DNA from: Paraburkholderia bannensis NBRC 103871
GTDB lineage: Bacteria > Pseudomonadota > Gammaproteobacteria > Burkholderiales > Burkholderiaceae
Assembly: GCF_000685015.1 (NCBI RefSeq)
Contig: NZ_BAYA01000013.1
Coordinates: 62,001 to 126,000, forward strand
Reading direction: 5' to 3'
DNA length: 64,000 nucleotides
Both the position numbers and the translations under genes were made by a program. The notes under the pieces were generated by a model, which was not told the origin of the DNA, ran no database searches, and worked only from the letters and a program-made list of their open reading frames with translations. Positions 17,355-25,267 of this stretch are shown in pieces. The stretch's first letter is position 1. Each line of letters starts with the position of its first letter.

Positions 17355-17778
17355 GCACGGCCTCGCGGATACGGTGATAGGTCGCACAGCGGCACAGGTT
17401 CGTCACGCCCTGGTCGATCTGCGCATCGGTGGGATGCGGATGCTGCCTGAGCAGCGCGGCCACGGCCATCACCATGCCCGACTGGCAATAGCCGCATTGC
17501 GGCACGTCTTTCGCGATCCACGCGCGCTGCACCGGATGGGTCGTGTCGGGCGACAGGCCTTCAATGGTCGTGATGCGCCGGCCCGCCACCGCCGACACCG
17601 GCAACACGCACGAGCGCGTGGCCTCGCCCTCCAGGTGCACGGTGCAGGCGCCACACGCGCCGATGCCGCAGCCGTATTTCGTGCCGCACAGCCCCGCCGT
17701 CTCGCGGATCACCCACAGCAGCGGCGTGTCCGGGTCGCCGTCGAAATCGAATGGCTGGCCATTCAGTGTGAATTGCAT
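17335..17778 (-). CDS. 2Fe-2S subunit of the molybdenum hydroxylase
   Basis: A 147-residue electron-transfer subunit. The start MQFTLNGQPFDFDGDPDTPLL has AGGAGA just upstream. The plant-ferredoxin cluster ligands are in GTKYGCGIGACGACTVHL and RSCVLP; the second, proximal cluster is held by CGYCQSGM and LCRCATYHRI. It is the first gene of the hydroxylase operon and passes electrons from the Mo site toward the cytochrome. Confidence 0.92.
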   Translation of the reverse strand: MQFTLNGQPFDFDGDPDTPLLWVIRETAGLCGTKYGCGIGACGACTVHLEGEATRSCVLPVSAVAGRRITTIEGLSPDTTHPVQRAWIAKDVPQCGYCQSGMVMAVAALLRQHPHPTDAQIDQGVTNLCRCATYHRIREAVHAAADH

Positions 17779-18061
17779 GCGTTGTCTCCTCTCGATTCGC
17801 CTGGCCGGCCGGTGCGAAAACCGTCGGCTATGGATGGCATTTTTCGCCTGGACAAAAAGCCCGGCAATGGCGCGGAGACCCAAAAAAGTAGCCGATCGTC
17901 TCTTTCGATTTCTGGCTTTTTTGAGCGACAAGGGCGACTCTTATTCTCTATAAGCTCATGTATTTAATGATTATTGCTCGCTTACAGGCAATCAGACGGG
18001 GCCGCATAATCGTTCAAATACGATTCTGCGTTCCATCTGCGAAACAAAATGAGGAGCTACG

Positions 18062-18118
18062 ATGACGCCGAGATCGACCCAGACGACTTCCGGCGCAACT
18101 CTGGCGCGCCATCACTAG
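18062..18118 (+). CDS. Candidate 18-residue leader-type peptide upstream of acnB
   Basis: ATG to TAG encodes MTPRSTQTTSGATLARHH. A strong ribosome site (AGGAG) ends five bases before the ATG, better than that of acnB itself. It lies upstream of the proposed acnB promoter, so it would need its own transcript. It is not a known peptide to me. Thr makes up 5 of the 18 residues. It may be chance. Confidence 0.3.
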   Translation: MTPRSTQTTSGATLARHH

Positions 18119-18125
18119 ACTTAAC

Positions 18126-18137
18126 TCTTATATAAGA
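18126..18137. promoter_or_regulatory. Palindromic operator candidate upstream of acnB
   Basis: TCTTATATAAGA is a perfect 12-bp palindrome, continued by a direct repeat (AAGACATAAGACAT). It abuts the -35 box of the acnB promoter, a usual place for a regulator site. Confidence 0.55.
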
Positions 18138-18147
18138 CATAAGACAT

Positions 18148-18177
18148 TTGACGCTGGAGTCGCTTGTCAATTAGAAT
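18148..18177 (+). promoter_or_regulatory. Sigma-70-type promoter of acnB
   Basis: TTGACG and TAGAAT are separated by 18 bases. The -10 box ends 60 bases before the acnB ATG. Confidence 0.6.
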
Positions 18178-18237
18178 CGTGGCTGCAGTAGTCCATGGAA
18201 AGCCTTCCCCTGAAACGCAATACCAGCAGGTCCCCCC

Positions 18238-20823
18238 ATGCTTGAAAATTACCGTGCTCATGTAGCCCAGCGCGCCGCGCTCGGCATTCCCCCCCTGCCG
18301 CTGACGGCCCAACAGACCGCCGAGCTGGTTGAACTGCTGACGAACCCGCCCGCCGGTGAAGAGCAGACCCTCGTCGACCTGATCACCAACCGCGTGCCGG
18401 CTGGCGTGGACGAAGCCGCTCGCGTGAAGGCCGGCTTCCTGGCCGCTGTGGCCAAGGGCGAAACCGCCTGCGCGCTGATCTCGCGCGCTCGCGCCACCGA
18501 ACTCCTCGGCACGATGCTGGGCGGCTACAACATCGCCCCGCTGATCGAACTGCTGGCTGACGCCGAAGTCGGCACGGTCGCCGCAGAGTCGCTCAAGAAA
18601 ACCCTGCTGATGTTCGACCAGTTCCACGACGTCAAGGAACTCGCCGACCAGGGCAACGCCAACGCCAAGGCCGTGCTGCAAAGCTGGGCCGACGCAGAAT
18701 GGTTCACGAGCCGTCCGGAAGTCCCGGAAAGCCTGACCATCACGGTCTTCAAGGTCACGGGCGAAACCAACACCGACGACCTCTCGCCGGCACCGGACGC
18801 AACCACCCGCCCGGACATCCCGCTGCACGCACTGGCGATGCTCAAGAACGCACGCCCCGGCATCACGCCGGAAGAAGACGGCAAGCGCGGCCCGGTCAAG
18901 TTCATCGAATCGCTGAAGGAAAAGGGTCACCTGGTCGCCTACGTGGGCGACGTGGTCGGCACGGGCTCCTCGCGCAAGTCGGCCACCAACTCGGTGCTGT
19001 GGTTCACGGGCGAAGACATCCCCTTCATCCCGAACAAGCGCTTTGGCGGCGTGTGCCTGGGCAGCAAGATCGCTCCGATCTTCTACAACACGATGGAAGA
19101 CGCCGGCGCACTGCCGATCGAACTCGACGTGTCGCAGATGGAAATGGGCGACGTCGTTGAACTGCGCCCGTACGAAGGCAAGGCCATCAAGAACGGCGCA
19201 GTCATCGCCGAATTCACGGTGAAGTCCGACGTGCTGTTCGACGAAGTGCGCGCCGGCGGCCGCATTCCGCTGATCATCGGCCGTGGCCTGACCGCGAAGG
19301 CGCGTGAAGCGCTGGGTCTCGCACCGTCGACGCTGTTCCGCCTGCCGCAACAACCGGTCGACAGCGGCAAGGGTTTCTCGCTCGCGCAGAAGATGGTTGG
19401 CCGTGCATGCGGCCTGCCGGAAGGCCAGGGCGTGCGCCCGGGCACGTACTGCGAACCGAAGATGACCTCGGTTGGCTCGCAGGACACCACGGGCCCGATG
19501 ACCCGCGACGAACTGAAGGACCTGGCGTGCCTGGGCTTCTCGTCGGATCTCGTGATGCAGTCGTTCTGCCACACGGCAGCGTATCCGAAGCCGGTCGACG
19601 TCAAGACGCACCAGACGCTGCCTAACTTCATCAGCACGCGCGGCGGTATCGCACTGCGTCCGGGCGACGGCGTGATCCACTCGTGGCTCAACCGCATGCT
19701 GCTGCCCGACACCGTCGGCACCGGCGGCGACTCGCACACGCGCTTCCCGATCGGCATCAGCTTCCCGGCAGGTTCGGGCCTGGTCGCGTTCGCGGCCGCC
19801 ACCGGCACGATGCCGCTGGACATGCCGGAATCGGTGCTCGTGCGCTTCAAGGGCACGATGCAGCCGGGCGTCACGCTGCGTGACCTCGTCAACGCGATCC
19901 CGCTGTGGGCCATCAAGCAAGGCACGCTGACGGTCGCCAAGCAAGGCAAGAAGAACATTTTCTCGGGCCGTATCCTCGAAATCGAAGGTCTGCCCGACCT
20001 GAAGGTCGAGCAGGCGTTCGAACTGTCGGATGCATCGGCAGAGCGCTCGGCAGCCGGTTGCACGGTGCACCTGAACAAGGAACCGATCATCGAGTACCTC
20101 AACAGCAACATCACGCTGCTGAAGTGGATGATCGCCCAGGGCTACCAGGACCCGCGCAGCCTGCAACGCCGTATCAAGGCGATGGAAGCCTGGCTGGCCG
20201 ACCCGCAACTGCTGCAACCGGATGCGGACGCAGACTACGCTGCCGTCATCGAAATCGACCTGGCCGACATTCACGAGCCGATCGTGGCCTGCCCGAACGA
20301 CCCGGACGACGTGAAGACGCTGTCGGACGTCGCTGGCGCCAAGATCGACGAAGTGTTCATCGGTTCGTGCATGACCAACATCGGTCACTTCCGCGCGGCT
20401 TCGAAGCTGCTCGAAGGCAAGCGTGACATCCCCGTGAAGCTGTGGGTCGCTCCGCCGACCAAGATGGACCAGAAGCAGCTGACCGAAGAAGGCCACTATG
20501 GCGTGTTCGGCACGGCTGGCGCGCGTACCGAAATGCCGGGCTGCTCGCTGTGCATGGGTAACCAGGCACAGGTGCGCGAAGGTGCGACGGTCATGTCGAC
20601 GTCGACGCGTAACTTCCCGAACCGTCTGGGCAAGAACACGAACGTGTACCTGGGCTCGGCGGAACTGGCGGCGATCTGCTCGCGTCTGGGCAAGATCCCG
20701 ACCAAGGAAGAGTACATGGCCGATATGGGCGTGCTGAACGCCAACGGCGACAAGATCTATCAGTACATGAACTTCGACAAGATCGAAGACTTCAAGGAAG
20801 TCGCTGATACGGTGCAGATGTAA
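18238..20823 (+). CDS. acnB: Aconitate hydratase B / 2-methylisocitrate dehydratase
   Basis: TCA-cycle enzyme that interconverts citrate and isocitrate; in this group it also acts on 2-methylisocitrate in propionate degradation. At 861 residues it is full length for AcnB. The N-terminal HEAT-like domain begins MLENYRAHVAQRAALGIPPLPLTAQ, cut here at ALGIPPLP. The swivel domain contains TDDLSPAPDA and GTGSSRKSATNS. The 4Fe-4S ligands are in FIGSCMTNIGHF and GCSLCMGNQ. Third-codon usage is strongly biased, as for a highly expressed gene. It has its own promoter and terminator and appears monocistronic. Confidence 0.97.
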   Translation: MLENYRAHVAQRAALGIPPLPLTAQQTAELVELLTNPPAGEEQTLVDLITNRVPAGVDEAARVKAGFLAAVAKGETACALISRARATELLGTMLGGYNIAPLIELLADAEVGTVAAESLKKTLLMFDQFHDVKELADQGNANAKAVLQSWADAEWFTSRPEVPESLTITVFKVTGETNTDDLSPAPDATTRPDIPLHALAMLKNARPGITPEEDGKRGPVKFIESLKEKGHLVAYVGDVVGTGSSRKSATNSVLWFTGEDIPFIPNKRFGGVCLGSKIAPIFYNTMEDAGALPIELDVSQMEMGDVVELRPYEGKAIKNGAVIAEFTVKSDVLFDEVRAGGRIPLIIGRGLTAKAREALGLAPSTLFRLPQQPVDSGKGFSLAQKMVGRACGLPEGQGVRPGTYCEPKMTSVGSQDTTGPMTRDELKDLACLGFSSDLVMQSFCHTAAYPKPVDVKTHQTLPNFISTRGGIALRPGDGVIHSWLNRMLLPDTVGTGGDSHTRFPIGISFPAGSGLVAFAAATGTMPLDMPESVLVRFKGTMQPGVTLRDLVNAIPLWAIKQGTLTVAKQGKKNIFSGRILEIEGLPDLKVEQAFELSDASAERSAAGCTVHLNKEPIIEYLNSNITLLKWMIAQGYQDPRSLQRRIKAMEAWLADPQLLQPDADADYAAVIEIDLADIHEPIVACPNDPDDVKTLSDVAGAKIDEVFIGSCMTNIGHFRAASKLLEGKRDIPVKLWVAPPTKMDQKQLTEEGHYGVFGTAGARTEMPGCSLCMGNQAQVREGATVMSTSTRNFPNRLGKNTNVYLGSAELAAICSRLGKIPTKEEYMADMGVLNANGDKIYQYMNFDKIEDFKEVADTVQM

Positions 20824-20880
20824 GTTGCACGATTAAGCGGGGCGATGGCGTGAGGTTCGCGCATCGCGCTGCTTGATAAA

Positions 20881-20916
20881 AACGCCGCAGGGGTCATGCC
20901 CTGCGGCGTTTTTTTT
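20881..20916 (+). terminator. Rho-independent terminator of acnB
   Basis: A 12-bp perfect GC-rich stem (AACGCCGCAGGG with CCCTGCGGCGTT) is followed by a run of eight T, about 60 bases after the stop. Confidence 0.92.
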
Positions 20917-21076
20917 GGGCCACGCCTTACGCCTGCCTGACATGCGCCTGACGCTCGCCCTCAAATCTGTCCAATAGTAACCATCTGGTCAACTTCGACT
21001 CCAGAAAATGCGCAACAGGTCGTAAACGAGGAATGACCTCTCATTCGCGCACTCATGCGCGGTTGCGCCCTGAATA

Positions 21077-23005
21077 ATGCTCGATTTTCTGATTCAATAT
21101 TGGGGCACCATACGCAATCGTTCCGAAGCGGACGATAGCGCGGCTTTGAAGCTCGCGCAGTTGCGCATCATGATCTATCAGCTGCCCATGATGTATGGAC
21201 TACTGATCGTCAATACATGGGGCATGGTATTGCCACATGAAAGCAATTTCCCGCAATGGCAAGGCTACACGTGCCCGCTGGTTCTCACGGCGTTCTGCCT
21301 CGTGCGCATCGTGTCGTGGCTGCGCCTTGCGACCACCAGGGTAAGCGAAGCGCAGGCGGCGTCGGTCTTGCGAAGCACGCGCAGGCTCGCGTGGGTGTTT
21401 GCGATCGTCTTCACGACGTGGTCGCTCTCGCTGATGCCGCACGGTGACGAAGCCTTCAAGCTGCACGTCGCGTTTTACATGGCGATCACGGTCATCGGCG
21501 TGATTTTCTGCCTGATGCACGTGCTCTCTGCCGCCTTCACGGTGACGGCCATTGTCAACGGTGCGCTCGTCACGACGTTCCTGGTGTCGGGCAATGACGT
21601 GTTCCAGGCGGTGGCAATCGATACGTCGCTCGTGTCGATTGCCATGCTGGTCGTCTCGTTCACGCACTTCCGCAATTTCGCCGCTCTCGTCGCCACGCAA
21701 AGCGAGAACCGCCGTCTCGCGAATATCGACAGCCTCACCAACCTGCCCAACCGCCGCGCCTTTTTCGACGCACTCGACGTGCACTTCGAGAGCGCCAGCG
21801 CGCGCGGCGAGCGGCTCGCGGTGGGACTCGTCGATCTCGACGGCTTCAAGTCGGTCAACGACATTCACGGCCACTCGGCGGGCGACCAGGTGCTTGCGGA
21901 GGCGTCGTTGCGCCTTGCAGCGGCATGCCTGGGCGCGACCGTGCTGGCGCGGCTCGGCGGCGACGAGTTCGGCCTGATCGTGACGGGCGACTGCTCGGAC
22001 AGGCGCCTTGCGCTCTTCGGGCGCGATATTGCCGATGTTTTCTGCGATCCGGTGATCGTCGGCGACAGTTCGGTGCGGCTGGGCGCGACTCTCGGCTTTT
22101 CGACCTATCCGCAAAGTTCGCGCAACAAGGCTGATCTTTTCGAAGCCGCCGACTACGCGCTCTATGAGGGCAAGCGCCGCGCCCGCGGATCGGCGACCAT
22201 CTTTTCGCAGGCGCACCGCAACGCGATCATCCGCGAGTCGCAGATCGCCCAGGCGCTGCGCTCGCCTGATCTGGACAACGAACTATCGGTTGCGTTCCAG
22301 CCGATCGTTTCGCTGGACGAGGCGCGCACCGTCGGCTTCGAGGCCCTTGCGCGCTGGCATAGCGCGTCGCTCGGCAATGTATCGCCGGGGGAGTTCATTC
22401 CGGCGGCCGAGCGCAGCGGCATCATCAACGACATGACGCTCGCGCTGTTCAGCAAGGCGCTGGCGTGCGCGGCGCAGTGGCCTTCGCGCATCGGCCTGTC
22501 GTTCAATCTCTCGGCGCACGATTTCGCCGATGAGCGGGTCGTGGACGGCCTCGCGCAACGCATCGTCGAAAGCGGCATCGATCCGGCGCGGATCGACTTC
22601 GAGATCACCGAAACGGCGATGGCCCAGGACTTCGAGCAGGTTCGCCACGCCGCCGAGGAATTCCGCAGTCTCGGCTGCGGCCTGTCAGTGGACGATTTCG
22701 GCACCGGCTATTCGAGCCTGTCCTATCTCTGCAAGCTGCCGCTGAGCCGCCTGAAGATCGACCGGACATTCGTCACCGGTCTTCAGGAGGGCACCACGGC
22801 CTTCACCGTCGTGCGAACCCTGCTCAGCCTCAGCCGCCAGATGATGCTCGAATGCGTGATCGAGGGCGTCGAAACGGCAGCGGAACTGGAGACGGTCGCC
22901 GGACTCGGCGCAACGCTCGTGCAGGGCTACTATTGCTCGCGCCCGATGGACGCCAGCGCGATTGCGTCCTATCTGGCGAGCGAGCGCACCGCGCTGTCCG
23001 CCTGA
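21077..23005 (+). CDS. Membrane GGDEF-EAL protein (diguanylate cyclase/phosphodiesterase)
   Basis: A 642-residue cyclic-di-GMP enzyme. Six hydrophobic segments fill about residues 30-205. The GGDEF domain (about 215-370) has the intact active site in LARLGGDEFGLI; the upstream inhibitory RxxD motif is absent, so product inhibition at that site is unlikely. The EAL domain (about 390-630) has GFEALARW, FNLSAHDF, EITETAMAQD, VDDFGTGYSSLSYL and VIEGVETAAE, with all metal-binding positions apparently present. Both activities could be functional. It stands alone after the acnB terminator and converges on the efflux operon. Confidence 0.93.
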   Translation: MLDFLIQYWGTIRNRSEADDSAALKLAQLRIMIYQLPMMYGLLIVNTWGMVLPHESNFPQWQGYTCPLVLTAFCLVRIVSWLRLATTRVSEAQAASVLRSTRRLAWVFAIVFTTWSLSLMPHGDEAFKLHVAFYMAITVIGVIFCLMHVLSAAFTVTAIVNGALVTTFLVSGNDVFQAVAIDTSLVSIAMLVVSFTHFRNFAALVATQSENRRLANIDSLTNLPNRRAFFDALDVHFESASARGERLAVGLVDLDGFKSVNDIHGHSAGDQVLAEASLRLAAACLGATVLARLGGDEFGLIVTGDCSDRRLALFGRDIADVFCDPVIVGDSSVRLGATLGFSTYPQSSRNKADLFEAADYALYEGKRRARGSATIFSQAHRNAIIRESQIAQALRSPDLDNELSVAFQPIVSLDEARTVGFEALARWHSASLGNVSPGEFIPAAERSGIINDMTLALFSKALACAAQWPSRIGLSFNLSAHDFADERVVDGLAQRIVESGIDPARIDFEITETAMAQDFEQVRHAAEEFRSLGCGLSVDDFGTGYSSLSYLCKLPLSRLKIDRTFVTGLQEGTTAFTVVRTLLSLSRQMMLECVIEGVETAAELETVAGLGATLVQGYYCSRPMDASAIASYLASERTALSA

Positions 23006-23037
23006 CGCCAGCGGGTCGGTCACAAAGCTCACAAAGC

Positions 23038-23823
23038 TCACGAAGCCGCGCCCGCGTGCGCCGGATCCGGCACGAACCGGTAGCCCTCGCCGCGCACCGT
23101 GCGGATCCAGTGCGGTTGCGCCGCGTTGCACGGCAGCATCTCGCGCAGCCGCGCAATCGCCACGTTGACGCTGCTTTCGAGGATGCCGCCTTGCAGCAGG
23201 ACTGCGAGGCGGTTGCGCGACAACGTCTGCATCGGCCGCTGAGCGAATACCGAGAGCAACGCAAACTGGCTTTCCGTGAGACACAGCGGCACGCCGTCGC
23301 GCAACACCGTGCGCGACGCGTACACCATGCGATACGGGCCAAAACAGACGTCGGGCTGCTTGTATTGCGCGTAACCCGATGAGATCGGCCCATCGGGCTG
23401 CGTGCCGGCCAGCGTGCGCCGCAGCACCGCGCGGATACGCGCAAGCAGCTCCGAGGGGACGAAGGGCTTGGCCAGATAATCGTCCGCGCCGAGTTCCAGG
23501 CCGATCACGCGATCGATCGCATCGGCCAGCGACGACATCACGATCACCGGCGTGGGGTCGCCGTGCCCGCGCAATGCCTTGAGCGCGGTGAAGCCGTCCA
23601 GGTCGGGAAAGCGGCGCTCCATCACCACCAGATCGGGCAAGGTCGCGCGCATGTCGACCGGCAGTTGCGCGGCCCGGTGCAGCACCGAAACGCGATACCC
23701 CGCGTCGCCCAGGAAGCGCGTGAGCAGTTCGCAGAGCGCCTCGTCGGCATCGACCAGCAGAATGCGCTGCGAGAGCGACTTCATCATCGCAGCCGGGTTC
23801 GTGCGCAACGGCACGTGTTGCAT
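23038..23823 (-). CDS. OmpR-type response regulator with Glu at the phospho-acceptor site
   Basis: A 261-residue regulator, last gene of the efflux operon. I used the ATG of MQHVPLRTNP, eight bases past the NodT stop; MMKSLSQRIL further in is an alternative. The receiver keeps the acidic N-terminal site (LLVDADEA), the Ser and the Lys (VIVMSSLAD, DDYLAKPF). The usual phospho-acceptor Asp, however, is Glu: LPDLVVMERRFPDLDG. Glu can mimic phospho-Asp, so the protein may be always active. The C-terminal winged helix is complete (LTESQFALLSVFAQRP, VNVAIARLREML, WIRTVRGEGYRF). No kinase gene is next to it; the pair at 33-35 kb lies beyond the pump genes. Confidence 0.88.
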   Translation of the reverse strand: MQHVPLRTNPAAMMKSLSQRILLVDADEALCELLTRFLGDAGYRVSVLHRAAQLPVDMRATLPDLVVMERRFPDLDGFTALKALRGHGDPTPVIVMSSLADAIDRVIGLELGADDYLAKPFVPSELLARIRAVLRRTLAGTQPDGPISSGYAQYKQPDVCFGPYRMVYASRTVLRDGVPLCLTESQFALLSVFAQRPMQTLSRNRLAVLLQGGILESSVNVAIARLREMLPCNAAQPHWIRTVRGEGYRFVPDPAHAGAAS

Positions 23824-23831
23824 GTCGACTC

Positions 23832-25265
23832 TCAACGCTGCGCCTGCTTCGTGTCTTGCAACTGCGTGGCGTTCCAGCCGCCGCCCAGTGCCTTGATGAG
23901 GCTCGCGCTCGCGATCAGGCGATTCGAGCGCACCTGCAATGCCGTCTGCTCGTTCGAGAGCGCCGTCGCCTGCGCGGTCACGACGGTCGTATAGGTGACC
24001 GTGCCCGCCTGGTATTCGTCGAGGGCGATCTGCACCGACTGGCGCGCCAGCTTCACAGCCTCTTCCTCGGCCACGGCCTGCTCGCCCAGCACGCGCAGGT
24101 TCGACAATTCGTCTTCGACGTCATGGAAGGCGGAAAGCACCGTCTGGCGATAGTTGGCGACGCTCTGGTCGAACGTCGCGCGCGCCGAATCGACCGCCGC
24201 CGAACGCGATCCGCCGTCGATCAGCGTTTCGCTGCCGCTTGCCGCGAGCGACCAGAGCGCATTGGCCGCGCTCAGGAGCGGCGCGGCGCCCGAGAAGCCC
24301 GCCGCGCCGGACAGCGAAATCGTCGGATAGTACGCGGCCACGGCCACGCCGATCAGCGCATTTTCCTGCGCCATCGTGCGCTCGGCTTCGGCGATATCGG
24401 GGCGGCGTTCAAGCAGCGCCGACGGCACCACGAGCGGCACGTCGGGCACGCTCTGCGCGAGCTCGTCGGGCGCAATCGTCAGTTCCGACGGCGGGCGGCC
24501 GATCAGCAGCGCAATCGCGTGTTCGTACTGGTCGCGCAGTTCCTCGGCGGCAATGGCCGATGCCTTCGTCGTCGCAAGCGTCGTCTGCGCGCTCACCACG
24601 TCCGAGCGCGACGCCACGCCCGCTTCATACTGGTTGCGCGTGATATCGAGGCTGCGCTGATAGGCCTTCACTGTGTCGTTCAGGAGCCGCGTGAGCGAGT
24701 CCTGGTAGCGCATCGAAAAGTAATCCGATACCAGTTCTTCCTGCGCGGACAGCGTGAGATCCGCCAGCTGCGCGGCGCTCGCCTGGGCACTCGCCTTGTC
24801 GCTTTCGATCTGGCGGCGCACCTTGCCCCAGAGATCGAGATCCCACGACGCAGTGGCTTCCAGCGAGCCCGTGGTCGCCGTCGCGCCGCTGCTGCGCGCG
24901 CGCGTGACGCCTGGCGCGACGGACACGGTCGGCGAGAGATTCGCGCGCGCCTCGCGCACGACTGCAAGCGCCTGGCGATACGCCGCTTCGTAAGCCTTCA
25001 GGTTCTGGTTGTTGATCGCCACTTGTGGCACGAGCGAGTCCAGCACCGGATCGTGATAGACGTTCCACCAGTCGCCGCGAGCGGCGCCATCGGCGGGCGC
25101 GGCGCTTTTCCAGCCTTTTGGCGCTTCCTTGAACGCGACGGGCGTCACGACATCGGGACGGCGATATTCGGGGCCGACCGTGCAGCCCTGCAAGGCGAGC
25201 AGCGTCGCGCCCAGCGCGATCGTCGTGCACAGCGTGGTGCTGATTCGAACAGGATAAAGCTTCAT
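23832..25265 (-). CDS. NodT/OprM-family outer-membrane efflux lipoprotein
   Basis: Outer-membrane channel of the tripartite pump, 477 residues. The start reads MKLYPVRISTTLCTTIALGA; the open frame upstream is a shadow over the RND gene. The signal ends with a lipobox (LLALQGC, then TVGPEYRRPDV). Two outer-membrane-efflux repeats follow (for example WWNVYHDPVLDSLVPQVAINN and LLERRPDIAEAERTMAQENA). It begins two bases past the RND stop, so it is in the same operon as the two RND proteins and the fusion protein. Confidence 0.92.
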   Translation of the reverse strand: MKLYPVRISTTLCTTIALGATLLALQGCTVGPEYRRPDVVTPVAFKEAPKGWKSAAPADGAARGDWWNVYHDPVLDSLVPQVAINNQNLKAYEAAYRQALAVVREARANLSPTVSVAPGVTRARSSGATATTGSLEATASWDLDLWGKVRRQIESDKASAQASAAQLADLTLSAQEELVSDYFSMRYQDSLTRLLNDTVKAYQRSLDITRNQYEAGVASRSDVVSAQTTLATTKASAIAAEELRDQYEHAIALLIGRPPSELTIAPDELAQSVPDVPLVVPSALLERRPDIAEAERTMAQENALIGVAVAAYYPTISLSGAAGFSGAAPLLSAANALWSLAASGSETLIDGGSRSAAVDSARATFDQSVANYRQTVLSAFHDVEDELSNLRVLGEQAVAEEEAVKLARQSVQIALDEYQAGTVTYTTVVTAQATALSNEQTALQVRSNRLIASASLIKALGGGWNATQLQDTKQAQR

Positions 25266-25267
25266 AG

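Larger units (their letters stand above)
17779..18237. other. Divergent intergenic region between the hydroxylase operon and acnB
   Basis: About 460 bases. The acnB-proximal half holds the promoter, the palindrome and the short frame listed separately. The other half (17779-18000) is AT-richer than its surroundings and should contain the leftward promoter of the hydroxylase operon. I could not identify convincing hexamers there. Confidence 0.5.

Noticed and set aside
15270..17450. A 726-codon open frame antisense to the molybdenum subunit
   Set aside because: Arg/His-rich shadow of a gene with clear cofactor motifs.
18121..20496. A 791-codon open frame antisense to acnB
   Set aside because: Shadow frame created by strong third-base GC bias in a highly expressed gene.
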